This document shows positions 18,898 through 27,300 of a stretch of DNA of 39,241 bases, in pieces (positions within the stretch are counted from its first letter, which is position 1; every line of letters begins with the position of its first letter). The notes under the pieces were generated by a model, which saw nothing but the letters and a program-made list of their open reading frames with translations, was not told the DNA's origin and searched no databases. The position numbers and the translations under genes were made by a program. This DNA is from a virus: positions 1 to 39,241 of the IMG/VR virus record IMGVR_UViG_3300030102_005217; one strand, given 5' to 3'.

Positions 18898-19125
18898 TTA
18901 GAATCTGTTTTTACTTTTGTTCTTTGCCTGTTCTATAGCTTCATTTTTCTTTTCAAACTCTTCTATTAATTTGCCAATATAGAATCTTCTTTCAAAAGTC
19001 GGCATGTGTAATAAATCTCTGTAGGGTACGTGTAAGTGACGCATTAAGAAGTAAAACTCTTGCAAAAGGGCATTCCTATAGCCCGTAGAAAGGACGAAAA
19101 AACTCAACACCCAATGAAATACCAA
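18898..19125 (-). CDS. Tail assembly chaperone extension, probably expressed by +1 frameshift
   Basis: The frame opens just after a TGA and has no ATG in the overlap; its first possible start is TTG at 19125, deep inside the upstream gene. Residues after the overlap (STGYRNALLQEFYFLMRH, then YRDLLHMPTFERRFYIGKL) resemble the second half of tail assembly chaperones, which ends in a basic helical tail. It lies +1 relative to the upstream 253-residue gene, overlaps it by 50 bases and is followed by the tape measure gene, the place of the lambda G-T arrangement. I infer a fusion of about 247 + 65 residues, made when ribosomes slip at 19096-19102. Independent start at TTG is the alternative. Confidence 0.7.
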   Translation of the reverse strand: MVFHWVLSFFVLSTGYRNALLQEFYFLMRHLHVPYRDLLHMPTFERRFYIGKLIEEFEKKNEAIEQAKNKSKNRF

Positions 19126-19837
19126 CTTTCATTTCTTCTCCTGAGGGTGTAGTTACGGTAGCATTTAAATCTAATGCTGGAGTATTATTTCTAACAATTT
19201 TTCTAATATCTTGTGAGTCCTTTATAGGCATTGTTTGAATAAATTGTGCTATAGTCATTCTGTCTCTAACACCATCTATTTCTACTAACATTTTTTCTAG
19301 TTGTTTGGTCATAAAAGGATTTATAGGGTCATTTTTGTGTGTTTCATCAATTTTTCTAAGTTCCTCCTCGTCTGTTGGGGTTAAGAATTTTAACTTTGCT
19401 TTTTTCTTAGATTTTTCTAAATAAAACTCAAATTCATTCTTTTCATCAGTTTCGACACCTATATCTCTAGTTTTTAATATTGATAAGTCTATACTTGTTT
19501 CGAACAGTTCTTCTGTTTTTGGGTCAGTTAATTGTACTTTATATTCGGAACCAAAAGCTGTATTTCTCAAAAAAACTAAAATTGCCTGTTTATCACACTC
19601 AGGCATGTCTACAACATTGATGTCTTTATCTAATATTTTTCTAGTGATTAGTTGGTTGACTAGTTCACCACTACCTTGTAATGATTGTGATGCTAGTAGG
19701 TTTTCGTCAGAGGCATTTAAATAAGTTACTTTTACACTTTTTTTCTTACTTTTATAGAAGATACCTTCTGAAGGTAGTGTTACCATGTCGTAGGGTAACA
19801 TTGTTTCTGTATCTGGTTTTAAATTATCTTGCAACAT
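19076..19837 (-). CDS. Tail assembly chaperone / T4 gp26-like baseplate family protein
   Basis: 253 residues. Seen: TLPSEGIFYKSKKKSVKVTY near the N-terminus, NVVDMPECDKQAILVFLRN in the middle, and an end RNNTPALDLNATVTTPSGEE followed by VGISLGVEFFRP. This matches the pattern of the family called T4 bacteriophage base plate protein (gp26-type), where the end usually has 'Cys-x-x-Cys' before the final FF; here both Cys are replaced by Thr/Ser-type residues. Position between the tail tube and the tape measure gene fits a tail assembly chaperone that escorts the tape measure protein. Near its 3' end a TTTTTTC run allows slippage into the overlapping frame. Confidence 0.78.
   Translation of the reverse strand: MLQDNLKPDTETMLPYDMVTLPSEGIFYKSKKKSVKVTYLNASDENLLASQSLQGSGELVNQLITRKILDKDINVVDMPECDKQAILVFLRNTAFGSEYKVQLTDPKTEELFETSIDLSILKTRDIGVETDEKNEFEFYLEKSKKKAKLKFLTPTDEEELRKIDETHKNDPINPFMTKQLEKMLVEIDGVRDRMTIAQFIQTMPIKDSQDIRKIVRNNTPALDLNATVTTPSGEEMKVGISLGVEFFRPFYGL
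19096..19102 (-). promoter_or_regulatory. Candidate +1 ribosomal frameshift site (TTT TTT C)
   Basis: In the zero frame the mRNA reads GAG TTT TTT CGT. The Phe tRNA on the second TTT can slip one base forward onto TTC, with perfect pairing, and then reads GTC CTT TCT in the frame of the 65-residue extension. The only window in which a shift can work is about 50 bases, between the TGA that closes the +1 frame upstream and the zero-frame TAG, and this is its only slippery run. Confidence 0.55.
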
Positions 19838-19960
19838 ATATTATATTTTATATTATAATTTTAAATATATAGCTTTTTATTTTATAGTAAATATTGCTAT
19901 TATTATATTATATAATAAGCATCAACATTTAAAATTATAAAGTAAAGGGTTTTTTATAGC
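19838..19960. other. AT-rich intergenic region upstream of the chaperone gene
   Basis: This is a non-coding stretch of A/T runs between the tail tube terminator and the chaperone gene start. It holds the late-type motif at 19880-19893 and nothing else I can identify; no ORF of useful length or RNA gene is apparent. Confidence 0.6.
19880..19893 (-). promoter_or_regulatory. Late-type promoter motif (TATTTACTATAAAA)
   Basis: Coding-strand TATTTACTATAAAA lies about 43 bases before the ATG of the chaperone gene. One base differs from the commonest form. It would restart transcription after the terminator at 19961-19985. Confidence 0.4.
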
Positions 19961-19985
19961 AAAAAAAAAGTCCCTTAGGACTTTT
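19961..19985 (-). terminator. Rho-independent terminator of the tail tube gene
   Basis: On the minus strand the stem AAAAGTCC, loop TAAG and stem GGACTTTT are followed by a T-run (9 T in all). It begins 19 bases after the tail tube stop. The core GTCCTAAGGGAC is identical to the core of the terminator at 32000-32022. Confidence 0.9.
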
Positions 19986-20003
19986 CTTATTTTTTAGTGT
20001 TAA

Positions 20004-20492
20004 TTAGTAAACTAAGATACATCTATCTGGTCGCAACGTGGCTGAAATTGTCGCTAACCCATCATCACTATATCCTAAACTATCAAAATTAACATCTGTA
20101 AGGAATGTTCCCTGCATTATCCATTTTTCTACAACAACACCTGTTGGGTCTAGTAACTCTAAATCTATATTCTTTTTGTATCCTGCCGCATAACCCATTC
20201 TACCTGTTACTGACTCTGCGTGTAATCTAACCCACTCCATAAGTGCTTGTGCAGCAGATGGTCCGATTGGGTCTCTAAAAGTTACGTTTATGGTGTTCCA
20301 AACAAATCTTCCCGCAACATACGTAGATGTGTTAAGAAACGGTACTTCCACAGAATTAATTGTTACTTGTGGTCTAGAAGTACTCTCTACATACCATTCA
20401 TTAATCCCCAAAGATGAATCAAATCTTAAAATAAACCTATTCTTTTTCTTTGGTTCATAAGGTATAGGCATTTTCATTAATAAGTCAGCCAT
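20004..20492 (-). CDS. Tail tube protein, gp19-like
   Basis: 162 residues, the size of T4 gp19 (163). Seen: NRFILRFDSSLGINEWYVES, a segment VAGRFVWNTINVTFRDPIGP, and QALMEWVRLHAESVTGRMGY, followed by a C-terminal strand DGLATISATLRPDRCILVY; this is the usual order of strands and helix in gp19-type tube proteins. Role: stacks as hexamer rings to form the inner tube for DNA passage. It ends at a strong terminator, consistent with high-level, single-gene expression. A late-type motif lies upstream at 20529-20537. Confidence 0.92.
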   Translation of the reverse strand: MADLLMKMPIPYEPKKKNRFILRFDSSLGINEWYVESTSRPQVTINSVEVPFLNTSTYVAGRFVWNTINVTFRDPIGPSAAQALMEWVRLHAESVTGRMGYAAGYKKNIDLELLDPTGVVVEKWIMQGTFLTDVNFDSLGYSDDGLATISATLRPDRCILVY

Positions 20493-20528
20493 ATCTTTTT
20501 AATTTTTAATTTTAGTTTTTTATTATAT

Positions 20529-20537
20529 CTATAAATA
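20529..20537 (-). promoter_or_regulatory. Late-type promoter motif (TATTTATAG)
   Basis: Coding-strand ATATTTATAGATATAATAAA lies about 36 bases before the tail tube ATG at 20492. The core is TATTTATAG followed by an AT-rich run. Confidence 0.45.
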
Positions 20538-20558
20538 TATGGGTAATGAAAAAAATGT

Positions 20559-21422
20559 TTAATTTAACTGTTTTAATATAATTTTATTCATTCCACCTTC
20601 TGAAGTGTCGTAGACAACAAAATCAACATCAGGAAACTCTGATTGTAATACATTTTTTATAAATCTTACAATAGCATTTATATTACCTAAATCATCATCA
20701 CTAAACCCAACAGATAATTTATTGTAATCTGTATTAACCATTTCTTTAGTTTTACTAACAATTTTTGTTACGTAGTCTCTTAATGCTATTTTTTTATTTT
20801 CTTCTGGACTTATAGCAGAACCACCATCTAAACCAAACTGTCCCATAAAAGACTCTGAAGTTACTGGATGATATTCATGACTATCTAAATAAGTTTTTAA
20901 TACTGTTTCAGCGTCCACACCATCTAATTCAGGTATTTCTTGTTGGATGTTGTCAATCATATCATTTAATTCATTTTCAGTAAAAGTATAAGATACGACT
21001 AGGTCCATTCCTTTTCTAAGTGTTTCGGGTTTATGTCCTCTAGCTGTTATGATTGATATTGGGTTTGCGTAAATAAGTGCTTCCTTAAACTTATTAAATG
21101 ATGGTGCATAAGATTTAGTATTTAAAGCTTTTTCTAGGTCTTTTATAAATGCCTCGTCGTCTATAAAGTTATCAAAAGCTCCATCGTCTAATTTGTACAT
21201 AGTATTATTTCTAAAAAACGCAAAGTCTTCCGTACCTACATCTACAGGTTTCCAATTACCACCTGTCTTCTTTAACATTTTTATGGTGGTTGGCATTTTA
21301 AGAATATTATCGTCCCAATCAAAAGAATAAGCTCTAACATTTTTACCTGTTGATTCTTCCTCTTTAATTAAAGACTTAAAAATACTTAATTGTTTAGGTG
21401 TTATAATAATGTTTCTTCCCAT
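20559..21422 (-). CDS. HAD-like phosphatase/hydrolase with N-terminal helical tag
   Basis: Start chosen at the ATG at 21422 (MGRNIIITPKQ); an earlier TTG at 21437 lies within a promoter-like TATTTATTG. Seen: motif I with DxD in SFDWDDNIL (Asp35, Asp37), motif II ISIITARGHKPE, and a late acidic motif VGFSDDDLGNINAI; these fit the HAD superfamily. The first 23 residues (IIITPKQLSIFKSLIKEEE) resemble a helical sequence found in three other proteins here. Substrate unknown; no cap domain was identified. A 5'/3' polynucleotide or nucleotide phosphatase is one possibility. It stands alone between the tail tube gene and the divergent secreted-protein cassette. Confidence 0.78.
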   Translation of the reverse strand: MGRNIIITPKQLSIFKSLIKEEESTGKNVRAYSFDWDDNILKMPTTIKMLKKTGGNWKPVDVGTEDFAFFRNNTMYKLDDGAFDNFIDDEAFIKDLEKALNTKSYAPSFNKFKEALIYANPISIITARGHKPETLRKGMDLVVSYTFTENELNDMIDNIQQEIPELDGVDAETVLKTYLDSHEYHPVTSESFMGQFGLDGGSAISPEENKKIALRDYVTKIVSKTKEMVNTDYNKLSVGFSDDDLGNINAIVRFIKNVLQSEFPDVDFVVYDTSEGGMNKIILKQLN

Positions 21423-21425
21423 ATA

Positions 21426-21434
21426 CAATAAATA
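21426..21434 (-). promoter_or_regulatory. Late-type promoter motif (TATTTATTG)
   Basis: Coding-strand GTATTTATTGTAT ends only 3 bases before the ATG at 21422. If it is the -10 element, the HAD-like mRNA would have almost no leader. Weaker than the other copies. Confidence 0.3.
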
Positions 21435-21443
21435 CAAATTAAT

Positions 21444-21474
21444 TTTGTTTATTCACTATTTTTAGTTATCTTTG
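21444..21474 (+). promoter_or_regulatory. Host-type (Bacteroidota) promoter of the lipoprotein gene
   Basis: TTTG at 21444-21447, a 19-base spacer, and TATCTTTG at 21467-21474, a full match to the Bacteroidota consensus TTTG-N19-TAnnTTTG. The ATG follows 5 bases later, so transcription would begin at or next to the start codon, giving a leaderless or nearly leaderless mRNA. Confidence 0.85.
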
Positions 21475-21478
21475 TATT

Positions 21479-22051
21479 ATGAAAAAATTATTAAAATTAC
21501 TTTGTCTTATATTATTAATTTCTTGTGAAAAAGAAACCTTAATAATTCCTTGTGAAAATACGTACCCAACAACACAAAATCCGGTACCTTACGTTGATGA
21601 TTATTTTATAGATGATTGTTGGCTATTGGTTGATGGTGAAATGTACTTAGAGAATCTAGAAACAGGTGAAATAGAGATGACAAATCATTTTACTATTAGT
21701 GATAGTAGTAGTTTAAGATATGATAGTAGTATGTATGAGTTTGAAGACCTAGTTAAAAATGTTACTACTTGGTGTTTTTATTTACCTAATGATATACCAG
21801 GTATGGGACATTTTACATTGGATGGTGATACTTTACAACCTTATGGTTTGTCTGTAACACACAATAATATGACAATAACAGAACCTCTTGTTGGTTCTTA
21901 TCTACTATTAGGTGGGTCTGGGAGACCTATTTTATACGAAATCTTGGATTTTGAGAACAAAATAATAATGATACACGTACAAGAATCATATGAAAACATA
22001 AATGGGTACAACTGTAGATACCACTCAAAACTAAAATTTAAAAAAAATTAA
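21479..22051 (+). CDS. Phage-encoded lipoprotein of unknown function
   Basis: 190 residues. The N-terminus MKKLLKLLCLILLISCEKE is a signal peptide: two Lys, a Leu/Ile core, and a lipobox LISC with the acylated Cys at residue 16, followed by EKE, a charged patch reminiscent of surface-export signals of Bacteroidota lipoproteins. The mature part is beta-rich with Cys25, Cys47 and more, and motifs LLLGGSGRPILYEILDFENK. No family recognised. Strand is opposite to its neighbours, with its own host-type promoter. Likely exported to the outer membrane; superinfection exclusion or another change of the host surface is the obvious hypothesis, unproven. Confidence 0.85.
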   Translation: MKKLLKLLCLILLISCEKETLIIPCENTYPTTQNPVPYVDDYFIDDCWLLVDGEMYLENLETGEIEMTNHFTISDSSSLRYDSSMYEFEDLVKNVTTWCFYLPNDIPGMGHFTLDGDTLQPYGLSVTHNNMTITEPLVGSYLLLGGSGRPILYEILDFENKIIMIHVQESYENINGYNCRYHSKLKFKKN

Positions 22052-22068
22052 AATATACACAAAATAAC

Positions 22069-22099
22069 TTTGTAGTTTAAAAAAAATTTCTTATCTTTG
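22069..22099 (+). promoter_or_regulatory. Host-type (Bacteroidota) promoter of the secreted-protein gene
   Basis: TTTG at 22069-22072, a 19-base spacer, and TATCTTTG at 22092-22099. The -7 element is identical to that before the lipoprotein gene. The ATG at 22141 is 41 bases downstream with an A-rich leader (AAAAATAAAAAAA) typical of Bacteroidota translation starts. Confidence 0.85.
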
Positions 22100-22140
22100 T
22101 ACTATAATTAAACGAATTCTAACCACTAAAAATAAAAAAA

Positions 22141-22587
22141 ATGAAAAATTTATTCTTATCCTTACTTATTTTACTAACTAGTTTTTCTGTTAAATCACAA
22201 AACTCTGATTTTCCATATTCACAAAAAGATTATTTAATAAAAATGAATGAAGTTGTTAAGGTTGTTGAGGATTTATATAATACTTATGGTGAAGATACTA
22301 TTATGGTAAATCAATTAGTAGATTTGTCTTGTAGTGAGGTTTATGTATTATCTGGTTTAGGGACAATTGATGATGACTTTAGTGTGTCTGAAGCTATAGA
22401 AGAGTGGTTTGTACCAACAATCAATAGGTCTTGTGATTACTTACCTACAACAGTAACCGTAATAGAAAAAGATTGTTGTAAATGGGGTGTGTGGTTCAGA
22501 GTTAAAGTAACAAATATGTATGGTGTAAATAACTATATAGATTTTGGAATCAATAAAGAAAATAAGTTACGTTCAATTATCTTGTAA
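22141..22587 (+). CDS. Small secreted protein with Sec signal peptide
   Basis: 148 residues. The N-terminus MKNLFLSLLILLTSFSVKSQ is a type I signal peptide with probable cleavage near residues 19-20, the common Bacteroidota form ending SQ or AQ. The mature part has a helical acidic stretch (KMNEVVKVVEDLYNTYGED) and then a beta-rich section with four or five Cys including a Cys-Cys pair (EKDCCKWGVWFRVKVTN), suggesting disulfides in the periplasm. No family recognised. It follows the lipoprotein gene after 89 bases and has its own host-type promoter and terminator; a shared role in the host envelope is inferred. Confidence 0.85.
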   Translation: MKNLFLSLLILLTSFSVKSQNSDFPYSQKDYLIKMNEVVKVVEDLYNTYGEDTIMVNQLVDLSCSEVYVLSGLGTIDDDFSVSEAIEEWFVPTINRSCDYLPTTVTVIEKDCCKWGVWFRVKVTNMYGVNNYIDFGINKENKLRSIIL

Positions 22588-22590
22588 AAA

Positions 22591-22616
22591 AAAACTCCCT
22601 AAAAAGGGAGTTTTTT
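22591..22616 (+). terminator. Terminator, probably bidirectional
   Basis: The stem ACTCCCT, loop AAAA and stem AGGGAGT are flanked by an A-run on the left and a T-run on the right. It closes the plus-strand cassette 3 bases after the 148-residue gene and, read on the other strand, may also end the 361-residue gene. Confidence 0.88.
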
Positions 22617-22636
22617 AATTTATATTAAGTTTTATA

Positions 22637-23722
22637 CTAACATTTTATTGAATTTGAACGATTATACTTTCCACGAACATTACTACTAGTTTTTGACCAG
22701 TTTTTAGAATTTTTTAGTGCATCTGGTAATGCTTGACAGAACTCGTATTTTTCATTTCTATCTACAATCCCCTGTACCATTTGTTCCCAACGGCTACTTG
22801 AGCCCTCAACGTTACCATTTTTATAAAAATATACTGTTTGTCGGTCACCACCTTTTGGCATGTATGTTAAAACAAAATTACTAAACTTGTCTGGTGCATC
22901 TTGTTCATTTTCTCTTTTACTTTTATTCAACTGATAACCTATATAACTTCCTTTCTCACCATCACTTCTTTTGGAACTACCTGCTCTTTCTGATGTTCTT
23001 ACTTTGTAACGTGATGGGTCAAATTCTGAGAATGAAGCAAATAACTGATTCACATCACCCACATCGACACCTAACTCTTCGGCTTTCCTTGCTACTATTT
23101 TCTTTAATATTGTGGAAATTCCACTCTTATACTTTTTTGGGTATTTGTTTGCTAATGTATCGTACATTTGATTATCTTTACTATAATCATATCTCCAGTC
23201 TTTTACTGGTTTACGTTCATCTCTACTAGAAATAAGGTCACCAAAATCTGCCCATCTTACAACCGCACTACCCTTTACTGGTTTTTGCTTTTGTTTGTTA
23301 TATTTGTAGACTAGTTCAGCTCCTATATTTATATTATCTTGACCAAATAATACTCTTTTGAGTTTTGTAACTACAGCATTAGGGTCTACTACTTCTTCTT
23401 CCTCCCCCTCTTCTTCTTCCTCTTCTTGTTCTTTAACAACCTTACCCTCTTCAACACCTTCCATAGGTGGATTTTTACCATTTTCTTTTACCTCGTCTTC
23501 TTTTCCTTCAACATGGTCTTCTTTATGACCTTCTTCCATGTCTTTTTCTTCCATATCTTCTTTTTCTGTAAGGTCTTTATATTTTGCTGTAGGGGTACCC
23601 ATTAGACCGAAATTTTGGCCATTTCCATTACCTATATTTTCATTTAATTGTTCTTCACTAATTAAATCTAGTCCCATTATTTCACGAGCTCTATTTAACT
23701 CATTTAAAATATTTTTTTCCAT
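22637..23722 (-). CDS. Acidic-linker protein with N-terminal helical motif, unknown function (361 residues)
   Basis: No family recognised. Three parts: residues 1-30 contain ILNELNRAREIMGLDLISEEQL, helical, with an I-S-E-E-Q-L match to other proteins here; residues 50-112 are a very acidic, low-complexity stretch ending in runs of Glu; residues 115-361 form a basic globular region with VVRWADFGDLISSRDE, SERAGSSKRSDGEKGSYIG and FVLTYMPKGGDRQTVYFY. The charge layout (short helix, acidic spacer, basic domain) suits a packaged or scaffold-associated virion protein, which is inference. It begins 5 bases after the 192-residue gene and is probably co-transcribed with it. Confidence 0.78.
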   Translation of the reverse strand: MEKNILNELNRAREIMGLDLISEEQLNENIGNGNGQNFGLMGTPTAKYKDLTEKEDMEEKDMEEGHKEDHVEGKEDEVKENGKNPPMEGVEEGKVVKEQEEEEEEGEEEEVVDPNAVVTKLKRVLFGQDNINIGAELVYKYNKQKQKPVKGSAVVRWADFGDLISSRDERKPVKDWRYDYSKDNQMYDTLANKYPKKYKSGISTILKKIVARKAEELGVDVGDVNQLFASFSEFDPSRYKVRTSERAGSSKRSDGEKGSYIGYQLNKSKRENEQDAPDKFSNFVLTYMPKGGDRQTVYFYKNGNVEGSSSRWEQMVQGIVDRNEKYEFCQALPDALKNSKNWSKTSSNVRGKYNRSNSIKC

Positions 23723-23727
23723 AGTTA

Positions 23728-24306
23728 TTAAATTTTTGCTATTGGTTTTATTATTTGTTTCATTCTTTTAATGTCTTCTTGAATTAATTTTTCTTTTTCA
23801 TCCTCAGACTCAAAGTGAGTTCCTTTTTCACGTCTATCTTCGTGGTCTTCATCATAAGCCATATCTTTTTCTAAAGCCTTAATATGTTTTTCATCTGCAC
23901 CTTCATCTTCACCATAGTTATATGTTTCCTCACCTTCACTATCTTCTTTTACATCTTTTTTCATTGCCTTTTTAATAGCTTTATCTTTTGCTGCTAAATA
24001 ATCGTCAGAATCTATGTCACCATCACCATCATGGTCTTTTTTCTTACCTTCTTCCATTTCTTTTTTATCTTTAGCTGCTTTTTTCATGGTTTCTTTTTTG
24101 TCCCCATCACCATCTAAATCTAAAAAGTCTGGTTTAGCGTCTTCTTCTAATTTTATTTCTTGCCATTGTTCTTGAATAATTGATAAAACTCTTTCTAACT
24201 GTTCTTCACTAATAATTACATTTTGTTTTTTACCATTAGTAAAAGTTTTATTACCAGTAGACTTCTTATTTAAAGCTTCAACCAATATTTTTTTTGTAAA
24301 TTTCAT
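23728..24306 (-). CDS. Acidic/lysine-rich protein with EF-hand-like loop (possible prohead core or virion protein)
   Basis: 192 residues. Near residues 30-47 is VIISEEQLERVLSIIQEQ, and near the C-terminus LIQEDIKRMKQIIKPI, both similar to a helical motif in neighbouring proteins. Residues around 60-72 contain DLDGDGDKKE, and DHDGDGDIDSDD is a near-perfect EF-hand calcium loop. Much of the rest alternates Lys and Glu. In other phages proteins of this composition are core or scaffold proteins of the prohead; I infer that role only from composition and context. It precedes the 361-residue gene and follows the tail sheath gene. A late-type motif sits 8 bases before its ATG. Confidence 0.75.
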   Translation of the reverse strand: MKFTKKILVEALNKKSTGNKTFTNGKKQNVIISEEQLERVLSIIQEQWQEIKLEEDAKPDFLDLDGDGDKKETMKKAAKDKKEMEEGKKKDHDGDGDIDSDDYLAAKDKAIKKAMKKDVKEDSEGEETYNYGEDEGADEKHIKALEKDMAYDEDHEDRREKGTHFESEDEKEKLIQEDIKRMKQIIKPIAKI

Positions 24307-24313
24307 CTCACTA

Positions 24314-24327
24314 TTTTATTATAAATA
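24314..24327 (-). promoter_or_regulatory. Late-type promoter motif (TATTTATAATAAAA)
   Basis: Coding-strand TATTTATAATAAAA lies 8 bases before the ATG at 24306, directly after the sheath stop codon. The same 14 bases occur before the tape measure gene and the neck gene at 29722. Confidence 0.5.
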
Positions 24328-27300
24328 TTATATATCTTCAAAAGAGGCCCCAGTAGGTGTTATTAGGAATTCAACGAATATATATTCTAAAGCTCTTGTT
24401 GGTTTAATATATATCTTACCATTCATTTCATTTCTATCTATTTCTTCTGGGTCATTTGAAAGAACAACTCTAAAGTCTGTTAAACCTCTGTCTCTTCTAA
24501 TAGAATCTAGTATTGGATTTACCAAGTCTAAGAATTGTTGTCTAACCACATCATCATTTTGTTCGAATATTAATCTTACTGCTACCGCTGATATTAATTT
24601 TCTAGTTTGTAGTAATAATCTTCTAACATTAATTCTATCTAAAGCAGACTCTCTAATTTGTAGAGTTTTATTACCCCAGATAATTGGACCTGTATCACTA
24701 AATGTTGCGATTGGATTCAATCTACCAACGTATAATGTATCTCTTTCATCTAACGTAAGTTTCTTTCTAGCTTTCACAGCGTTAACTAAACCTCTTGTAT
24801 AACCAGCTGATGCGAACCATGGGAATGATATATTATCTGTTAGAGCTATGTTTCTCATTACCTCCGCAGTTGGTGGTATGTATACTTGTTTATTGTTAGC
24901 CGCGTCTCTTATCTGAACCCAAGGATAATAAGTTGCTGTATAGTTAGAATCTATTAGAGAATCTTCTATATTATCAACAGCTTCATCAGGTGTTACTTGA
25001 TTAGTTGGGTCTGAGTTTGTTGTTACAAACATGTTATAATCTGGTGTTGTAGTAATATATAATGAATCTGCTCTATCAGTTTCCACCATATCAATTGCTT
25101 CATTTACTAAACCTAAATTATCAACATAATCAATTCCTGGTGTTGCAAATACATTTATATCTACAGATTCTGGATTACTAAATTCATTTATACCTCTTAA
25201 ATAAGCGAAGTAATCTGTATTAGCTTCATTTGTACTTAATTTTTTGAATGAACCGTCACCAGTTGCTGTTGGGAAATCTGAACTTGTACACGCTCCATTT
25301 AAGAATCCAGTTAGACCCATTCTATAATCATCAGTATTAGACCTAGTTTTTCTGTAAATGTCGAATCCGTCAAAACCACCATGTGGTGCAACCGTAAATT
25401 TACGTGACCTTAAAGATTTATATGGTTCAGTACTTAAAGTAGGCTCTGTATTAAATTGTCCAACACCACAATCAAAGATAGATTCACCATTTAAAGTTGT
25501 AGAAGACCAATTCAAGTAAGTTCCTACACCACCTATTACTACTGTAGCTCCAGAATCCATATGGAATCCTTTAGTTAATACTTCCCACTGTGAACCAGCA
25601 GTTCCTGTACAAATGTTTGTTGGTGGGATATAACCTTTAAAGTCAAAGAAGTCAGCGTCGTATCCAGCACCAGTACTATCAGACACACCTAGATAAACTT
25701 TACTTACTTTATCACCACCACTTCTTACTACGTTATTACCTGTAGCTGAACCGTATGGTGGGTCAAATACTATCTCACCTGGGTTATAATATTTTGTTTT
25801 ATATACAATTTTTGGGTTTACACCACAATTTCCATATCTTCTAAATCTATACCCCTCAAAACCAGCCGGTAAAGAACCAGTATAGGTACCATCTAGTAAA
25901 GCTTCTGTTGGGTATATCATAGTGTACTTAGATTTTAATTCAAACTCACCTGTCGAAGTACCTATTTTTCTACAAACAAAAGATACTTTAGTTGGGTCTA
26001 GACTACATCTAGTGAATTTTTCTAATACAACAGGATTAGCGTCTGTATCATAGAAATCTCTAACTATAATATCAAACTCACCTCTCTCAAAAGACAAGTT
26101 AACAATAGATACTTTATATTCTCTATTAGCTGCTGAACCGTCTGATATAGAAACAAATTTAAATAACCTAAATACATCAGTACCTTGTAATTCAGATACA
26201 ATATAAGGTGTTTCAGGTGTTTCCCATTGATTCATGTACCAGGCTATAGTGTTCGTGTTTACTGCAGCTCTTGCACTTGGTAGGTATTGTAGACAACATT
26301 GAAGTCCCCTAACTTTTCCTAATTTTCTTCCTATATTTAATAGTGTTGGGTAAGCCTCCTCAACAAAGATAGGTACGTCTACTTGTTTCTTATCAAATGG
26401 AGTTCTACCAAACACTCTAGGTGCAAAATTTTGAGCCGTATTAGACATAGAAGCTTCAAAAGTATAAACGTTACCCTCATCAGTTTTAGCACTAATTCCA
26501 AATGTAGCAAATGGGTCTTCAAGTACAGCTTCATAAGAACCACTACAATCAAATTCTACATTTCCTACTGTATTTGCACTTATTGCGTATACTGGACCAC
26601 CACTACCTAGAGAACTTAAACCTCTAGACCTAAATGTTAGTATGTCCATACCATCATATTCTGTATTAGCTGTTACTCCTTGGTAGTTTATAATATCAAA
26701 TACAGCATACCCGGATAAAACAACAATTGTACCACCAGTACTATCAAATGTTGTACCAGTAGCTTGTTCCATCGCCTCTCCGACTCCGTGAGTATATCCA
26801 CTTGAGTATAGTTGGTATGATAACCCACTATATGTTGTACCTGTACAACATTGAGTGCTTCCAGTGTATTCAAATAAACCGTAATACCAAGGGTCGTTTT
26901 CATAAGAAGTTAAGTCTGCACAATTTGTTGATAAAACATTTGTTACTGAAGTAGTTGTAGCTGTTGCTCCATCACTTGCGATTGTATAAGCAGATAACGA
27001 ATCTGTTGTTATACCAGTTGCTGTGTCAGTTAAATATTGTGGTATACAACCATATTGATATATGGTACCGTCTAAGGCTACTGGTATACATGGGTCCACT
27101 CCATATGTACACCCACCGGTAGCACCAGAAGATAAAGCGGTGTTAAAATTAGTATCACTACTAAGTGCTATAGACTCTTGTGCCCAATTTAAAAATGATT
27201 GATTAAATGATGAAAGTGTTGAACCGTCATTTAATGTAATAGTTTGTCCTGTTTCTGACCAAGAACCAAAATCGATACCTGTTAATTCTGAAGGTATACT

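Noticed and set aside
19097-19102. -1 frameshift in the chaperone gene
   Set aside because: The downstream frame lies at +1 (same as -2), and a -1 shift here does not enter it.
22894-23229. 111-residue antisense ORF in the 361-residue gene
   Set aside because: The His/Leu/Phe-rich composition is an antisense artefact of an acidic, Lys-rich gene.
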